A stretch of DNA of 64,000 bases from Microglena sp. YARC (taxonomy: Eukaryota; Chlorophyta; Chlorophyceae; Chlamydomonadales; Chlamydomonadaceae), in NCBI GenBank assembly GCA_022414725.1, contig CM039466.1:37184517-37248516 (forward strand). The letters run 5' to 3'. The notes beneath the pieces are model-generated. The model was not told the DNA's origin and did not search any database. It was given only the letters and a program-made list of their open reading frames with translations. The translations under genes were made by a program, and so were the position numbers. Positions 41,681 through 54,678 of this stretch are shown piece after piece. Within the stretch, counting starts at the first letter, position 1, and every line of letters begins with the position of its first letter.

Positions 41681-44600
41681 GCTGAGTGTGTGCTGTGGGT
41701 TGAGAGAGGTGGGTTGCGTTGTAAAAGAGAACAAGAGGATCATAGCACTAGAGAAGCCGATGTTTATGTAAGCAGGAAGTAGCTTAATAGCTGAATAGGT
41801 ATGATTCATAGGTGCTGCCATGGTGACTTTCCCCAGATGCGGCTTACGAGAGGGTCCCCTTAACACCACGCCCCTCCAGGCGTTATCCTTTATTTTTATT
41901 TTTATGATTCGTAGGTAGTGATCTATTTTTTCTCGATTCCTCTGGGCAGGGGCAATATTAAATAATGGTAACGCCTGATAGGGCGTGGTGTTAAGGGAGC
42001 CCCGTCTTACGGCGGCATGGAACGGGCTACTACTTTACCTGAACAAAGCTACCATGGCGGTTGACAGCCACCGGGAACACTAAAGCGCAACCGTAGGGAT
42101 TCAAGCCAGGCACGTTCTTTGTGAATTTATCTTCTAATCTTATGAATTCATCTTGTAACCGTATAGATTTATCTTCTTATCGTACAAATTTATCTTCTTC
42201 TCGTACGAAGTTATCTTCTTATCGTATGAATTTATCTTATAATCATATGAATTTATCTTGTAACCGTATGAATTTATCTTCGTATCCTATGAATTTATCT
42301 TATAATCATGTAAATTTATCTTGTAACCGTATGAATTTATCTTCTTATCGTATGAATGTATCTTATAATCATATGAATTTATCTTGTAACCGTATGAATT
42401 TATCTTTTTATTGTATGAATGTAACTTGTAAGCATACAAATTTATCTTGTAACTGTATGAATTTATCTTCTTATCATATGAATTTATCTTCTAATTGCAT
42501 GAATTTCTCTTGTAACCGTATGAATTTATCTTCTTATTGTATGAATTTATCTTGTAACCGTATGAATTTATCTTATACTCGTATGGATTTATCTTCTATT
42601 CGTATGAATATTAATTTATCTTACAATCCTACGGATTTATCTTCTATTCGTATGGACATGAATTTATATTCCGATCGTATGGATTTATCTTCTAATCATA
42701 CAAACATGAATTGAACTTATAATTGTATAAACATGTTTTGATCTTATAATCGTAATTATTTATCTTGTAACCGTATGCATTATTCTTAACTCGGTCTAAT
42801 CGTATAAAACGACCAAATCGTATGAATGTATCTTCTAACCCCGTCTAATCTTATGAAAGGATCTTCTAATCGTTTGAATTTATCTTCTAAATGTATGAAT
42901 TTATATATTGGCATTTTTACTCCAAAGTGTTTGAAAACATAGATTTTCTGAATGAATGTCGAACATCTTCTTGTTGTTGTTCTTACTACATCTGAAGACC
43001 ATTTTATTCAGGCCAAAGTTTTTCAGTTATTATAGCCGCCAGTGTTTCACGAAGGTAGCGGATCTCGAAGCGCCTTGAGGTGTCTCGAGGTGGGGTCGAG
43101 GTGTCTGAAGGTCGGTCTAAGGGTTTTCCCATACCCTAGATTCACAGTAGATTCGGGACCTTTTGAAACACGTGTGGCCATCATAACTGCAAAACGATAG
43201 AACCCCGTATTCCTTAATCCATCCCTGAAGCCCTTAAGAGATCCACATCCGCCACACTTTGTATACCCGATTTGTTGGGGTTCAGTTCACAAGTGCTTGT
43301 TTTTGGCTGAGTCCCCCTTTTGGGGAGCGAGAGCCCCCAGATTCACCCTGTTGTCTGTCTGTGCGACCGACCGTCCGACAACTGACCGACCAACCGACTG
43401 ACTGACCGACCGAAACATCAAAGCCTGACACGTCAGCCAACTGTCTCATAACTAACTGGCTTCGGTCCGCTCCATTCCGCTGCCACCTATCATTCTGATA
43501 GCCAACACTCTCCGCCAATTTTCTGCCTAGGACTTTTTAAAGCTGCCTTCCCTGTTTTGAAAGTAGGGCAAATCCCTTTAGCCTATTTTGCCTCCCCTGG
43601 ACTGTACAAAGACATACACACACACACACGCACTCACACATGCACGCACGCACACAAACACACATACACACATACATCACACACACACACACAGGGGCAC
43701 CGAGCGATACCCAAGAGTCCCAGTTTACGGCAAGGGAGAGCAGCTTTCGACGCGCAGCAGTGCTCAAAGACAAAGTAGTCGGAGAGGGCAAGGTAGGACG
43801 GTTTAGGGTTTAGGGTTTTGGTGGTGCACTGCAGGTTGCACTGCAGATTTTGGGGGGGATCTTCGGCACCCTTGTATTTGGCTTGAAAGGGTGCATTACA
43901 GCAGTGCTCAAAGACTAAGTAGTTGGAGAGGGCAAGGTAGGAGGGTTAGGTGCAGCGCAGGGTGCACTGCAGATTTTGGGGGGGATCTTCGTCACCCTTG
44001 TATTTGGCTTGAAAGGGTGCATTACAGCAGTGCTCAAAGACCAAGTAGTTGGAGAGGGCAAGGTAGGAGGGTTAGGTGCAGCGCAGGGTGCACTGCAGAT
44101 TTTGGGGGGGGATCTTCGTCACGGCCCTTGTAATTTGGCTTGAAAGGGTGCATTACAGCAGTGCTCAAAGACTAAGTAGTTGGAGAGGGCAAGGTAGGAG
44201 GGTTAGGTGCAGCGCAGGGTGCACTGCAGATTTTGGGGGGGATCTTCGGCACCCTTTTATTTGGCTTGTAAGGGTGCATTACAGCAGTGCTCGAAGACAA
44301 AGTAGTTGGAGAAAGCAAGGTAGGAGGATTAGGTGCAGTGCAGGGTGCACTGCTGATTTTGGGGGGGATCTTCGTCACCCTTGTATTTGGCTTGCAAGGG
44401 TGCATTACAGCAGTGCTCAAAGACTAAGTAGTTGGAGAGGGCAAGGTAGGAGGGTTAGGGGCACTACAGGGTGCACTGCAAATTTTGGGGGGGTCTTCAG
44501 CACCCTTTTATTTGGCTTTGAAGACCGCATGACGGGTGAGAGGGGTGGCGGAGGTGGTGGTGGTGGTGGAGGTCAGGTGTTGTTGTTGTTGTTGTTGTTT

Positions 44601-45432
44601 TGGTTGGTGATGGTGGTGGCGGTGGTGGTGCAGAGTAGTGGGGTGAGGTCAGGTGGTGGTGGTGGTGGTGGTGCAGAGTCGTGGGTGAGGGTGGTGGTGG
44701 TGGGGGTGGGGGGGAGGTCGGGTGGTGGTGGTGGGGGTGAGAGGGGTGGCGGAGGGGTGCAGAAAAGGGTGCGAAGACCTAAATTTGTAGTGTTGAATGG
44801 AAGGCTCACTGGTAATACGAAACCTCAGGTCCAACGATCGTTTTGTGGGGCCCGCTTGCCTTAGGAAGTGTGGTGACCGATCTAGGTCTCTAGGATGAAG
44901 GTGTGGGCCTGGACAAGTCTTTAAACTGTATATTATGAAGTGTGCTCCTTGGCTTCTGTGATCAGGACCATCGCACGGGTGTGTGTGTGTGTGGGGGGGC
45001 ATGTGCTCCCTGTTTTCTGTGATCAGGACCATCGTACGGGTGGGGGTGGGTGGGTGGGGGTGGGTGGCATAGGGGGCATGTGCTCCCCTGTTTTCTGTGA
45101 TTAGGACCATCGCACGGGTGGGGTGTGTGTGTGGGGGGGGGGGGGGAGGGGGGGGAGGGGGGGGGGGGGGCATGTGCTCCCTGTTTCTGTGATCAGGACC
45201 ATCGTACGGGTGGGGTGGGGGTGGGGTGGGGTGGGGGCATGTGCCTCCTGGTTTCTGTGATCAAGGACCCATCCGCTAAACGGGTAGGGGGGGGGGGGCA
45301 TGTGCTCCCCTGTTTTTCTGTGATCAGCGACCATCGTACGCGGTGGGGTGGGGTGGGGTGTGTGTGTGGGGGGTGGGGTGGGGGTGGGCATGTGCTCCTG
45401 TTTTCTGTGATCAGGACCATCGTACGGGTGGG

Positions 45433-45504
<72 letters not shown>

Positions 45505-48403
45505 TGTGCTCCCTGTTTTCTGTGATCAGGACCATCGTACGGGTGGGGTGGGGTGTGGGTGGTGGGTGGGTTGGTGTGGGTTGGGTGGGGGGGGTGGGGG
45601 TGGGTGGGGGGGGCATGTGCTCCCTGTTTTCTGTGATCAGGACCATCGTACGGTGGGGTGGGGTGTGTGTGGTGTGTGGGGGGGGGGTGGGGGTGGGGGG
45701 GGGGGCATGTGCTCCTTTTTTCTGTGATCAGGCATCGCACGGGTGGGGTGGTGTGTTGTGTGTGGGGGGGGGGCATGTGCCCTGTTTTCTGTGATCAGGA
45801 CCATCTTACGGTGGGGTGGTGGGGGTGTGTGTGGGGGTGGGGCATGTGCTCCCTGGTTTCTGTGATCAGGACCATCGCACGGGGTAGGGTGGGGTGGGGT
45901 GGGGGGGGGGGGGGGGGCATGTGCTCCTGGTTTCTGGATCAGGACCATTGCACGGGTGGGTGTGTGTGTGTGTGGGGGGGGGGCTTGGAATTGGAATTGG
46001 GAAGACTGGGTTTGCAATGGATGCTCACGGAGAATATGGAAACCTCAGGTCCACCCGATTTTTTTTGTGGGCACCCCCACTAGGCTTTGTTCAAAACTGA
46101 ATCTACACTGTCTGTGCGCCTTCCATACACTTCACACCGCGCCTTCCCGTAAAACTTGCACGGCACCTTCCATACACTTCCATGCACCTTCCCACTTCTT
46201 AGCCGTACCTTACAAGTGTACTGCACCTTCCCTGACCTCATTAATCTACCCCTTCCTACACCATCCCTACACCCTCCCACCTTTCTAAGCCCACCTTACT
46301 AAAGTGTACTGCATCCCTTCCCTGCACTCTCATCTACCCACTTCCCTGTACACCATTCCTGCACCTTCCCCACTTTGTAGCTGCACCTCACAAAAGTAAT
46401 AATAACTTGTCGCTCCTTGCCCACACAGGTAAATGAGGAATTATTACCCTGTGTGCCGGGAGACTACATCGCTCTCTTATTTGGCAGCTGTTGTTTTTCC
46501 AGCAGCAAAGAGCCTTGAGGTGCGTGTGATCAGCCTCGCTGGTACATAGACTCTACTTGGCCTGAAGTGCCTCTGATGCCGCGCCTGTAGTAGGCCAAAT
46601 GATTCGTGCGGATTGTTTAGCTGGTTGTCAGAGACTATAAGGCGTGTATGTTATGTGTGTGCATGTGAATTGTGTGTGACAGCCCCTCCTGGTATCCTAA
46701 CTCTACTTGCACGATTGCTCGTGAGCCCGAACTCCCCCCCCCCCCCCCCCCTCCCCCCCCTGTATAAGCAAAAGGATTGGGGATTGTTTACGCGGTTGTC
46801 AAGACGATAGGCGTGTATGTGTGTGCAATGTGCAATGTATGTGTGTTGCATTTGTGAATATGTATTGTACACGCCTCCTGGTTCTATAATGTCATCTGAA
46901 GTGTTCGAGGTTGTGTCAGCCCCGTACTCTATAACTCTGATGTGTACTCTATAACTCATTACTCTATAACCCTTATGTGTTCAAGTCTTTGTCTCAGCCC
47001 CTCCTGGTACTTCTATAATTCAAAGCTGTTGAACAAAAGTGTTTGAGGTTAGGCTTTTCAAGTTCAGCCTGAGTCGGCTACCCCTGCTGAAGACTGAACA
47101 ACTAAAGAAAGTAGAATATATAAACTGAAAAATAAACTATAAAATAATAACTTACGGGAGGAGTATCTCTCGCCAATGGTGATCGCCCACCCTTTAATCC
47201 ACTTTCCCCTAAACTGATTTTTTGTATACTGTAATTACACGGCAACCCAGACAAAACTATGCATTGATTTTTTAACGTCACATGATCTTAACTGGCAATA
47301 TAATTTATTTTAACTCAAAGTGCCCCTCCCCCCCCCCCCCTCCCCCTATCATACACATACACTCCATACACACACACAAATGCCCATTCCGGTCTCTGAC
47401 AAACAGTTAAAATCATTCACCCTAAGAACCTTTGCGCCTTACCAGTTTACGCGTGCCTCGTAGCAGTAAGTGCCTAGCCACAAAACATAAACGACATACA
47501 TGCAAACACACGCCTCGGCTCGTCTTGACACCACCAGTGAAAAATTTCCCCCACCCTTCGCCTTACAGGAAGGGGCAAGGCCTCATAGCAGTGCTGCTGC
47601 AAGCCACAAACATGATACACATACATGAACATGCACACACATACACATACATGCACATGCACACACACATACAATACGCACATGCACAAACGCCATATAC
47701 GCATACATCTACTGCCATGCCTCACACTACACGCCCTTCTCGTCTTGATAACCAGTATATAATTCCCTCCAATTCCTTCGCCTTTACTTGGAGGGGGGGG
47801 GGGTGGGGGGGGGCTTACAGCAGTTGGTGCCAAGCCATAAACACATACATATATGCAACATGCACTCGGTGTACACGCCCTCCTCCGTCTTCAACAATCC
47901 AGTAATACATTACCCCCCAAAATCCTTCACCTTCACAGGTGGGTGGGTGGGTGGAGGGGGGCTCAGAGCCACAGTTTAGTGCCAGCCACAAACCACACAA
48001 CCATGGAGAAGCAGTAACATTCTCGTCTTGAAACCAGTGAACTCAAGAGAACATTGTCAGACCCCCACTGCTTCGTGGATATTTGTAGATTGTGTGTGGG
48101 GGGTGAGTGGGGGGTTGGGGGGGGGGGCTAAGAGCAGTTAGTGCCCAAGCCACAAATACACAACCCATGGAGAAGCTGTACATCCCTTCTTGAAAACCAG
48201 TGACTCAGAGAACAGTTTCAACCCCCAACTGCTTCTCATTTGTAGATGGTGGGGGGATGGGGGTTGGGGGGGCTAAGAGCAGTTATGCCAAGCACAAATA
48301 CTACATACCCATGGAGAAGCAGTACATCCCTTCTTGACAACCAGTGAAACTCAGAGAACATTTCACCCCCACTGCTTGGTATTTGTAGAGGGTGAGGGGG
48401 GTA

Positions 48404-48438
<35 letters not shown>

Positions 48439-51231
48439 CTTACAGCAGTTAGTGCCAAGCACAAACACACAACCCATGGAGAAGATAGTACATCCCTTCT
48501 TGACAACCCAGTGAACTCGAGCGAACATTCATCAACCCCACTGCTTTTATTTGTAGGTAGGGGTGGGGGTGGTGGGGGTGGGGGTGGGGGGAAATCCTCA
48601 AGAGCAGTTAGTGCGCAAGCCACAAACACGCAACCATGGAGTCTGTACATCCCGTCTTGAAAACCAGTGACTCAGAGAACATTTTCACCCCCACTGCTGT
48701 GTATTTGCTATAGGGGTGTGGCTGTGCGGTCGGGGTGTGTTTTGTGTGGGTGTGGGCGTGGGGGGCGGGGGAAGCTCAGGGCTGTGGGGGGGGTGGGGGG
48801 GGGGGCGGGGGGGGGGGGGGGGGGGGGGGCTAAGAGCAGTTAGGTGCCAAGCCACAAACACGCATCCCATGGAGGAGGAGGACATCCCGTCTTGACAACC
48901 AGTGAACTCAGAGAACATTTCACCCCAACTGCTTTTTATTTGTAGGTGGTGTGTGGCAGGTGGTGGTGGTGGTGGTGGGTGGCGCGGCTCGGGGGCATCC
49001 TACCGACAGTTAGTCGGCCAAGCCACCAAACACTCCAACACCCGCATGGAGCAGTACATCCCGTCTTGCAAAACCCAGTGAAGCTCACGGAACCCTCTCC
49101 ACCCAACTCGCTCTCGCTACTTCCCTCTCAGGATAGAGCGGAGGGACGCCTCCAGGACAATCCGAGTCACCCAGTCCCTCCCGACCATCCAACCGCAACC
49201 ATGGCTACAGCACACCAACGCTGAACTCGCCCCAAATTTGAATCCAGCGACCTACCCAGTCAGCGCTTTCATCCTCAGACCCTTTGAAGCCAACCGCAGA
49301 AAAGAAGGTGGGTGGAAACTAATGGTAGTGGTGTGGTAGGTATAGGATGGTAGTCTTTCATCGCATATCCTTTGAACAAGAACCAGCAGGTGGAAGGTGG
49401 GTGCGAAACCTAAACTGGAGCCGCCAGCTGCGCCCGGCGGTGCGTCTGTGGCTGGCCTCGGCTGGTCGCGCTGCGGGCAGTCGCGGTATCGTGGGTTGGC
49501 GTGCAGGGCCGGTGGTAGTGAATGTTGGTGACGGCTTGGTGGTGGGCTAGTGATTGTGTGGAATGGGGCAGTTTGGAGGTGCATGTGTTTGGTGCTCGCG
49601 GTGGGGTGGATGGGGGTCCTTGATCTCATATCCTCTTAACAGCAACCGCATATCGGGCAGGGTGGGTGGAAACTAATGGTAGCGCGAGGCTGCGGGCGGG
49701 TGGTACGTGGTGCGTGTCCGCTGGAATAGGGGTTTTGTGCAATGGTTAATCTGTGGCGGTGCAGGCAGTGGTGGTGATGTGGTGGTGGTGGTGGTCTTTC
49801 ATTTTCAGATCCTAGAAGCAACCGCAGATGGAAGGTGGGTGGAAAACTAATGGTAGCAGTTGCGGGCGTGTGGTGTGGTAGTGATACGTCCACCCTGGTG
49901 GTGTGGAATGGGGTTTTCGTGCATGGTATGAATATGGCGGTGCAGGCGGAGGTGGTGGTGGTGGTGGTCTTCTCAGTTTCAGATCCTTTTAAGCAACCGC
50001 AGATAGAAAGTGGGTGGAAACTCAATGGTAGCGGTGCGGGCTGGGCTGGTACGTGGTCCGGTAGTGTGGCTGTGGCAATGGGTATGAGCGTTTTGAAGTT
50101 ATGAAGGTAACTGTGGCCGGTGCGGCGTCGATGGTCGGCCTGGTGGTGGTGTTCTTTCATTTCAATCTTAGAAGCAACCGCGAGATGGAAGGTGGGTGAC
50201 CCATTACTATGGTACTAGGCGTGCGGGCCGTGGTAGTCCGGGGTGGTCTCGGTGCTGAATGGGGTTTCCTGAGTATCGGTAATTTGTGCGGTGCAAGGCG
50301 CGTAGCAGGTCGGTGGTCGCGTGGTGAGTGCATGGTGGTGGTCTTTCAATTTTCAGATCCTTTAACAGACAACCGCAGATAGAACGCGCTCGGTGGAAAA
50401 CTCATAATGGGTAGCGTGTGGTGCGCACGACATCGTGCGTGATGCCAGCGGTGGTGGTGGTCCGGTGATGGTGGTGATGGCTGTGGAATGGGGGTTTCCG
50501 CATAGGAATTGTGGCTCGGTGCACGGCGTCGTCGTGGTGGCTAGGTGTGGTGGTGGTAATGATTGCTGTTGAATGTCGTGTGGCTGGAAAACTAATGGTA
50601 CCACGTCGTGCAGGGCGGTGTGGCTGCGTGGCTTGTGTGCGGGGCTTATGAATGATCAGGTGTGGAATGTCGGTTGAGTGTGGAAATCACATGGTCAAGC
50701 ATAGACGGTGCGTGGTGGTGGTGGTTGGTGCGTGTCGTGCATATGGTGTGTGTGCATATTGGTAATTCGTGGCGGTCGCAGGTGCGCCGGCGGGAGCGCG
50801 CGGCAGTGTAGTCAGTAGTCCTGTTGCCGCTGGTGGTAGCCGGGGTAGTCAGATAAGTAGTAGTAGTTAGTTCCGCTTGCCTGGAGGTGAAGATGGTAAG
50901 CTATGGGCGGCTCGTGGATGGTACCGCTTGTCGGGCGTCTTCACATTTCCTATATATTTCTCACCCCACCCCTCTCTTCCTTTCCTCACCCACCCGTCCC
51001 GGGGCCTGTAGAAGCCAGCTTGGTCCTGCGTCCCGCCTTCGGGCCCCTGGTACGTGGAAGGAGCCACGATAGAGTGGGTGCTCCGTCAAGTTGGAAAACC
51101 TGGTAACTGTGGAGGTGATCACGTCACGGGTGATTGTCCCAGAGCGTTGCCCTTGACGACTACAGCAGGTGGGCTGGCATAACACCTTACATAGATAGAC
51201 AGGCCATAGTTCCCCCCGCGCCCCCCCCCCC

Positions 51232-51276
<45 letters not shown>

Positions 51277-54200
51277 CACACAACACACACACACACTACC
51301 ACAGGGTATGCTGAATGATAAGCTGTCTTTCAACTCTCCAGCTCTCAATTAATACCCCTTTATCCAAATAATAGACCTTTACCCAAATCAAACTAGACCT
51401 TAATCATCCACCCTGCAGATTGCAAGTAGAGCTGCTGAACTATATCAAAGACCGCTACAGGGTATACCTGAATGAGCTGGCATCACCAATCAACAACTCA
51501 TTCTATCCGTATATCAAAATAATATACCTCATGTGGTTTGGCCCCAGTGCAAGCCAACGGGCTGCCCCCCTTCAACCTCACGCCTCCTAAATCAGGTGCA
51601 CTATTGATTGATTTATTTCAATCCAACCCCTGACTGCAGTAAAGCTTTCTGAGTACATCAAAGAGCTACAGGGCATACTGAATGAGTTGGCCTTTATCCA
51701 ACGCGGTTCTCTCCTTAATCCAAATAACAGTCCTCAATACGTGCTCAATACAAATAAAACAACCCTCCACCCTCCCTGACTGCAGTAGAGCTGCTGAAAT
51801 ATAACGCAAAAGAGCTATAGGGTACACTGAATCCGAGCTGCCTCAATCCAGCTCAGCTTCATCATCCTTAATCCAAATAATATACCTTAATCCAACCCTG
51901 ACGGTTGCGCCCCAGTGCAAGCAAACGGGCCTGCCCCCACGACCTCACGCCTCCTAATAAGGTGTTCTATTGAAGTGTTTTTTTATTCATCCAACCCTGA
52001 CTGCAGTAAAGCTGCTGAGTACATCAAAAGAGCTACAGGGTACTACTGAAATGAGCCTGGCATCAAAAATTCAACGCGGGACAGGCTTCTCCTGGGGTGG
52101 CAGGCGCACCCAGCCACATCCGCTCTGCTGAGATTATGCGTCAAGCTGTGCCAACAGGGCATGCTGTTACACTCGCAGGCTGAGACCTTGTTGTGTGTTG
52201 TCAGGGGGGTGCTTGTGGGGTGAGCATGTGGCGGGAGGGTGGGCGACACGGGATTTCGGGTGGTCGACTTTGTGTGGTGGAGGATAGGGTGGGGGGGTGC
52301 ACAGGGATTTGAGGATTAATTGTGGTCAAGCTTTGCACAAGGGGTGCATGCTGGGTACCACCTGGAGACATGACGAGAGCTGTTAGTGAGTCAAGATTGC
52401 TTGTGGCCATGCTGTACGGCAGTGTTGGGGGGGGGGCTTGGGGGGTGCGGTGAGTGGGGGGGGGGTTTGGGGGGGGGGGGGGGGGGGGGACAGGGAGAGG
52501 ATGAGATTATGGTCAAGCTGTGCAACAGTGGCGGGATTGCTGTACCAACACAGGTGAGACTGGTGCAAGCTTTTGTCTTTTGTCTTTGCTTTGTCTTTGT
52601 AATTACTCCTTGTAAGGGGCGGGCCGGCGGGCCGCGGGGAGGAGGAGGGGGCGGGGGTCGGGGGGGGGAGAGCAGGAGAGGGCAGTGGAGAATGGGGGAG
52701 AATGGGGGGGAGGGGGGGGGGGGGATTCAACTCCATTTCGTACACACAGAGCGTCCATCCCCGTTGTCTAACTGCTTTCAAATTCAAATGGCAAATCGCC
52801 ACAATGCAAATGAGGTCACCAGTTAACAGTGAGTCCATGCTTTCTCTCCAACTGTTTTCAAACTCCCCCATCTTCACAGAGAAGCCAACCCCTCTTGTCT
52901 AGCTGCTTTCACATTCATGTTCAAATTCAATCGAGCCGTCAATTCAAATTTGAATTCAAAACCCTTTCATGCACAGGTCTTATTTCTAAGCTAGGCCTTC
53001 TGGACACCAGTACAGTAAGCCTGGAAGAGCTGACAAGCATGATGAGGCGGTAACAGGGATTTATTTCCGGGCTCTATAGTACTATACCAGCGATCGCTAG
53101 TTTTGACGCCCGTCTCTCACGCGCATAACCTTATCGCCTTATTCCCCCCATACGATTCCCCCCCCCCCCCCCCCCTAAATGGCCCCCAAAAGCTACATAC
53201 CAAAAAGCTTATAATAATGGTATAGAAAGCACTCAAACGCTGTCCCTGGAGGAGGCCTGTAACCATAAAGCTAGAAGAAACCCACTTTCAGATTTGAAAA
53301 GTGACAAGCATGATGAGGTAACGATAAAGCCTGGTGATTTGGGAAAGGCACAGTAGACCTCTAGACTGTCCAGGAGTGGCTGATATTTCAATCGCTTTAT
53401 GGCTCAGGTCCCCAAATGATTTGTAAAAGATATCGCAGAGGGCCTAAGAGAGGGGGGGGGGGGGGTAAGTAATGATTAGAGGCCTGGTGGGCATGGTATC
53501 TGCAAGAGGGCCTAAGAGGGGGGGCCTTAGAGCGGGGATGTATTCAGATAGAGCTGGTGGGCAAGATGTCGGCAGAGGCCTAAGAGGGGGAGGCCTAAAG
53601 GAGGGGGAGGCCTCAGAAGGGGGGGGGGTAAGTAATGATAAAGCCTGGTGGGGCGTACGTATTTAGGCGAAAGGCCTGTCTGGCGGTAGGAGAACGGGCT
53701 GCCACTTTACCTGGACAAAAAGCTTACCATGGCGGTTGTATGTACTATACAGTACAAGTACAGTACAGTAGCCTGGAGAATAGCGACAAGCCATGATTAG
53801 GTACATAAATAAATACGCCTAAAATATGATTAACTAAATAAATAATAATAATAATGAATAATAGTAACATTAAATAATAATAATAATGATAATAATAATA
53901 AACATAAATAAATTATAAATACTAAATATGATGATAAAAAATAAATAATATACTATAGGCGCGGAGGAGGGGGGGGGCAAAAAGCAAAACAGTGAAAGAC
54001 CCCATCCCAAAAAGTGCTGAGAACACCCTTCCCACAGACCCCCCCCCCCCCCAGGCTCCGGAACCCACCTGCACAGTCACGTATCACAGCCACCACTTTA
54101 GTGTAATGGTGTCTAATTTAGGCTAATTTATACAGGGTTTTTCAACAAGGCCTATCCATTGGAGGTTGGTCGTATACACCCATTAGGATTTTTGAATAAC

Positions 54201-54639
54201 ACATAGCAAAATGCATCATCATCAATTACATTGGTTGGTCGGTGGGGTTGTGGGTCAGGCCCCTTGGCCCTAACTGTTGTGCCACACTTCAATATTCCTT
54301 CAATTAATCAGGCCTTCAATCCGAAGTTGCAATCTAAGGCCATTAAATAATCAGCCCAAGCACCGCAAGATAATTCTGAAATGCTCTAAAGTTTTCCGGT
54401 GGTCGCCGCTAAGCAATTGTTTTACCGCGCACTTGACGCAGGTAGTGCCCTTTGATTTGTGGGCTCCATCGAATAACATCAATAAGAGTAGCACTAGTCA
54501 GTAATTCACGCAGAATCGAAAAAAACAGGTACGCACACGACGGGAGCATACGGAAGAAAAAAGAGAATGAGTCCTCGCTCTGTACTCGTTTGTAACAAGG
54601 TGTGCTGGTTTAGATGCCGCGTGACGTGTGGCGACCGTG

Positions 54640-54678
<39 letters not shown>

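Noticed and set aside
44573..45794. Pro/His-rich and Gly-rich open frames
   Set aside because: Caused by (GGT)n, G tracts and the donor-edge repeats of exon B3.
48301..48918. Cys-rich minus-strand proteins in the 47.5-49.0 kb array
   Set aside because: The units read better as plus-strand exon B5 copies with AG and GT borders; the minus frames are broken and lack splice context.
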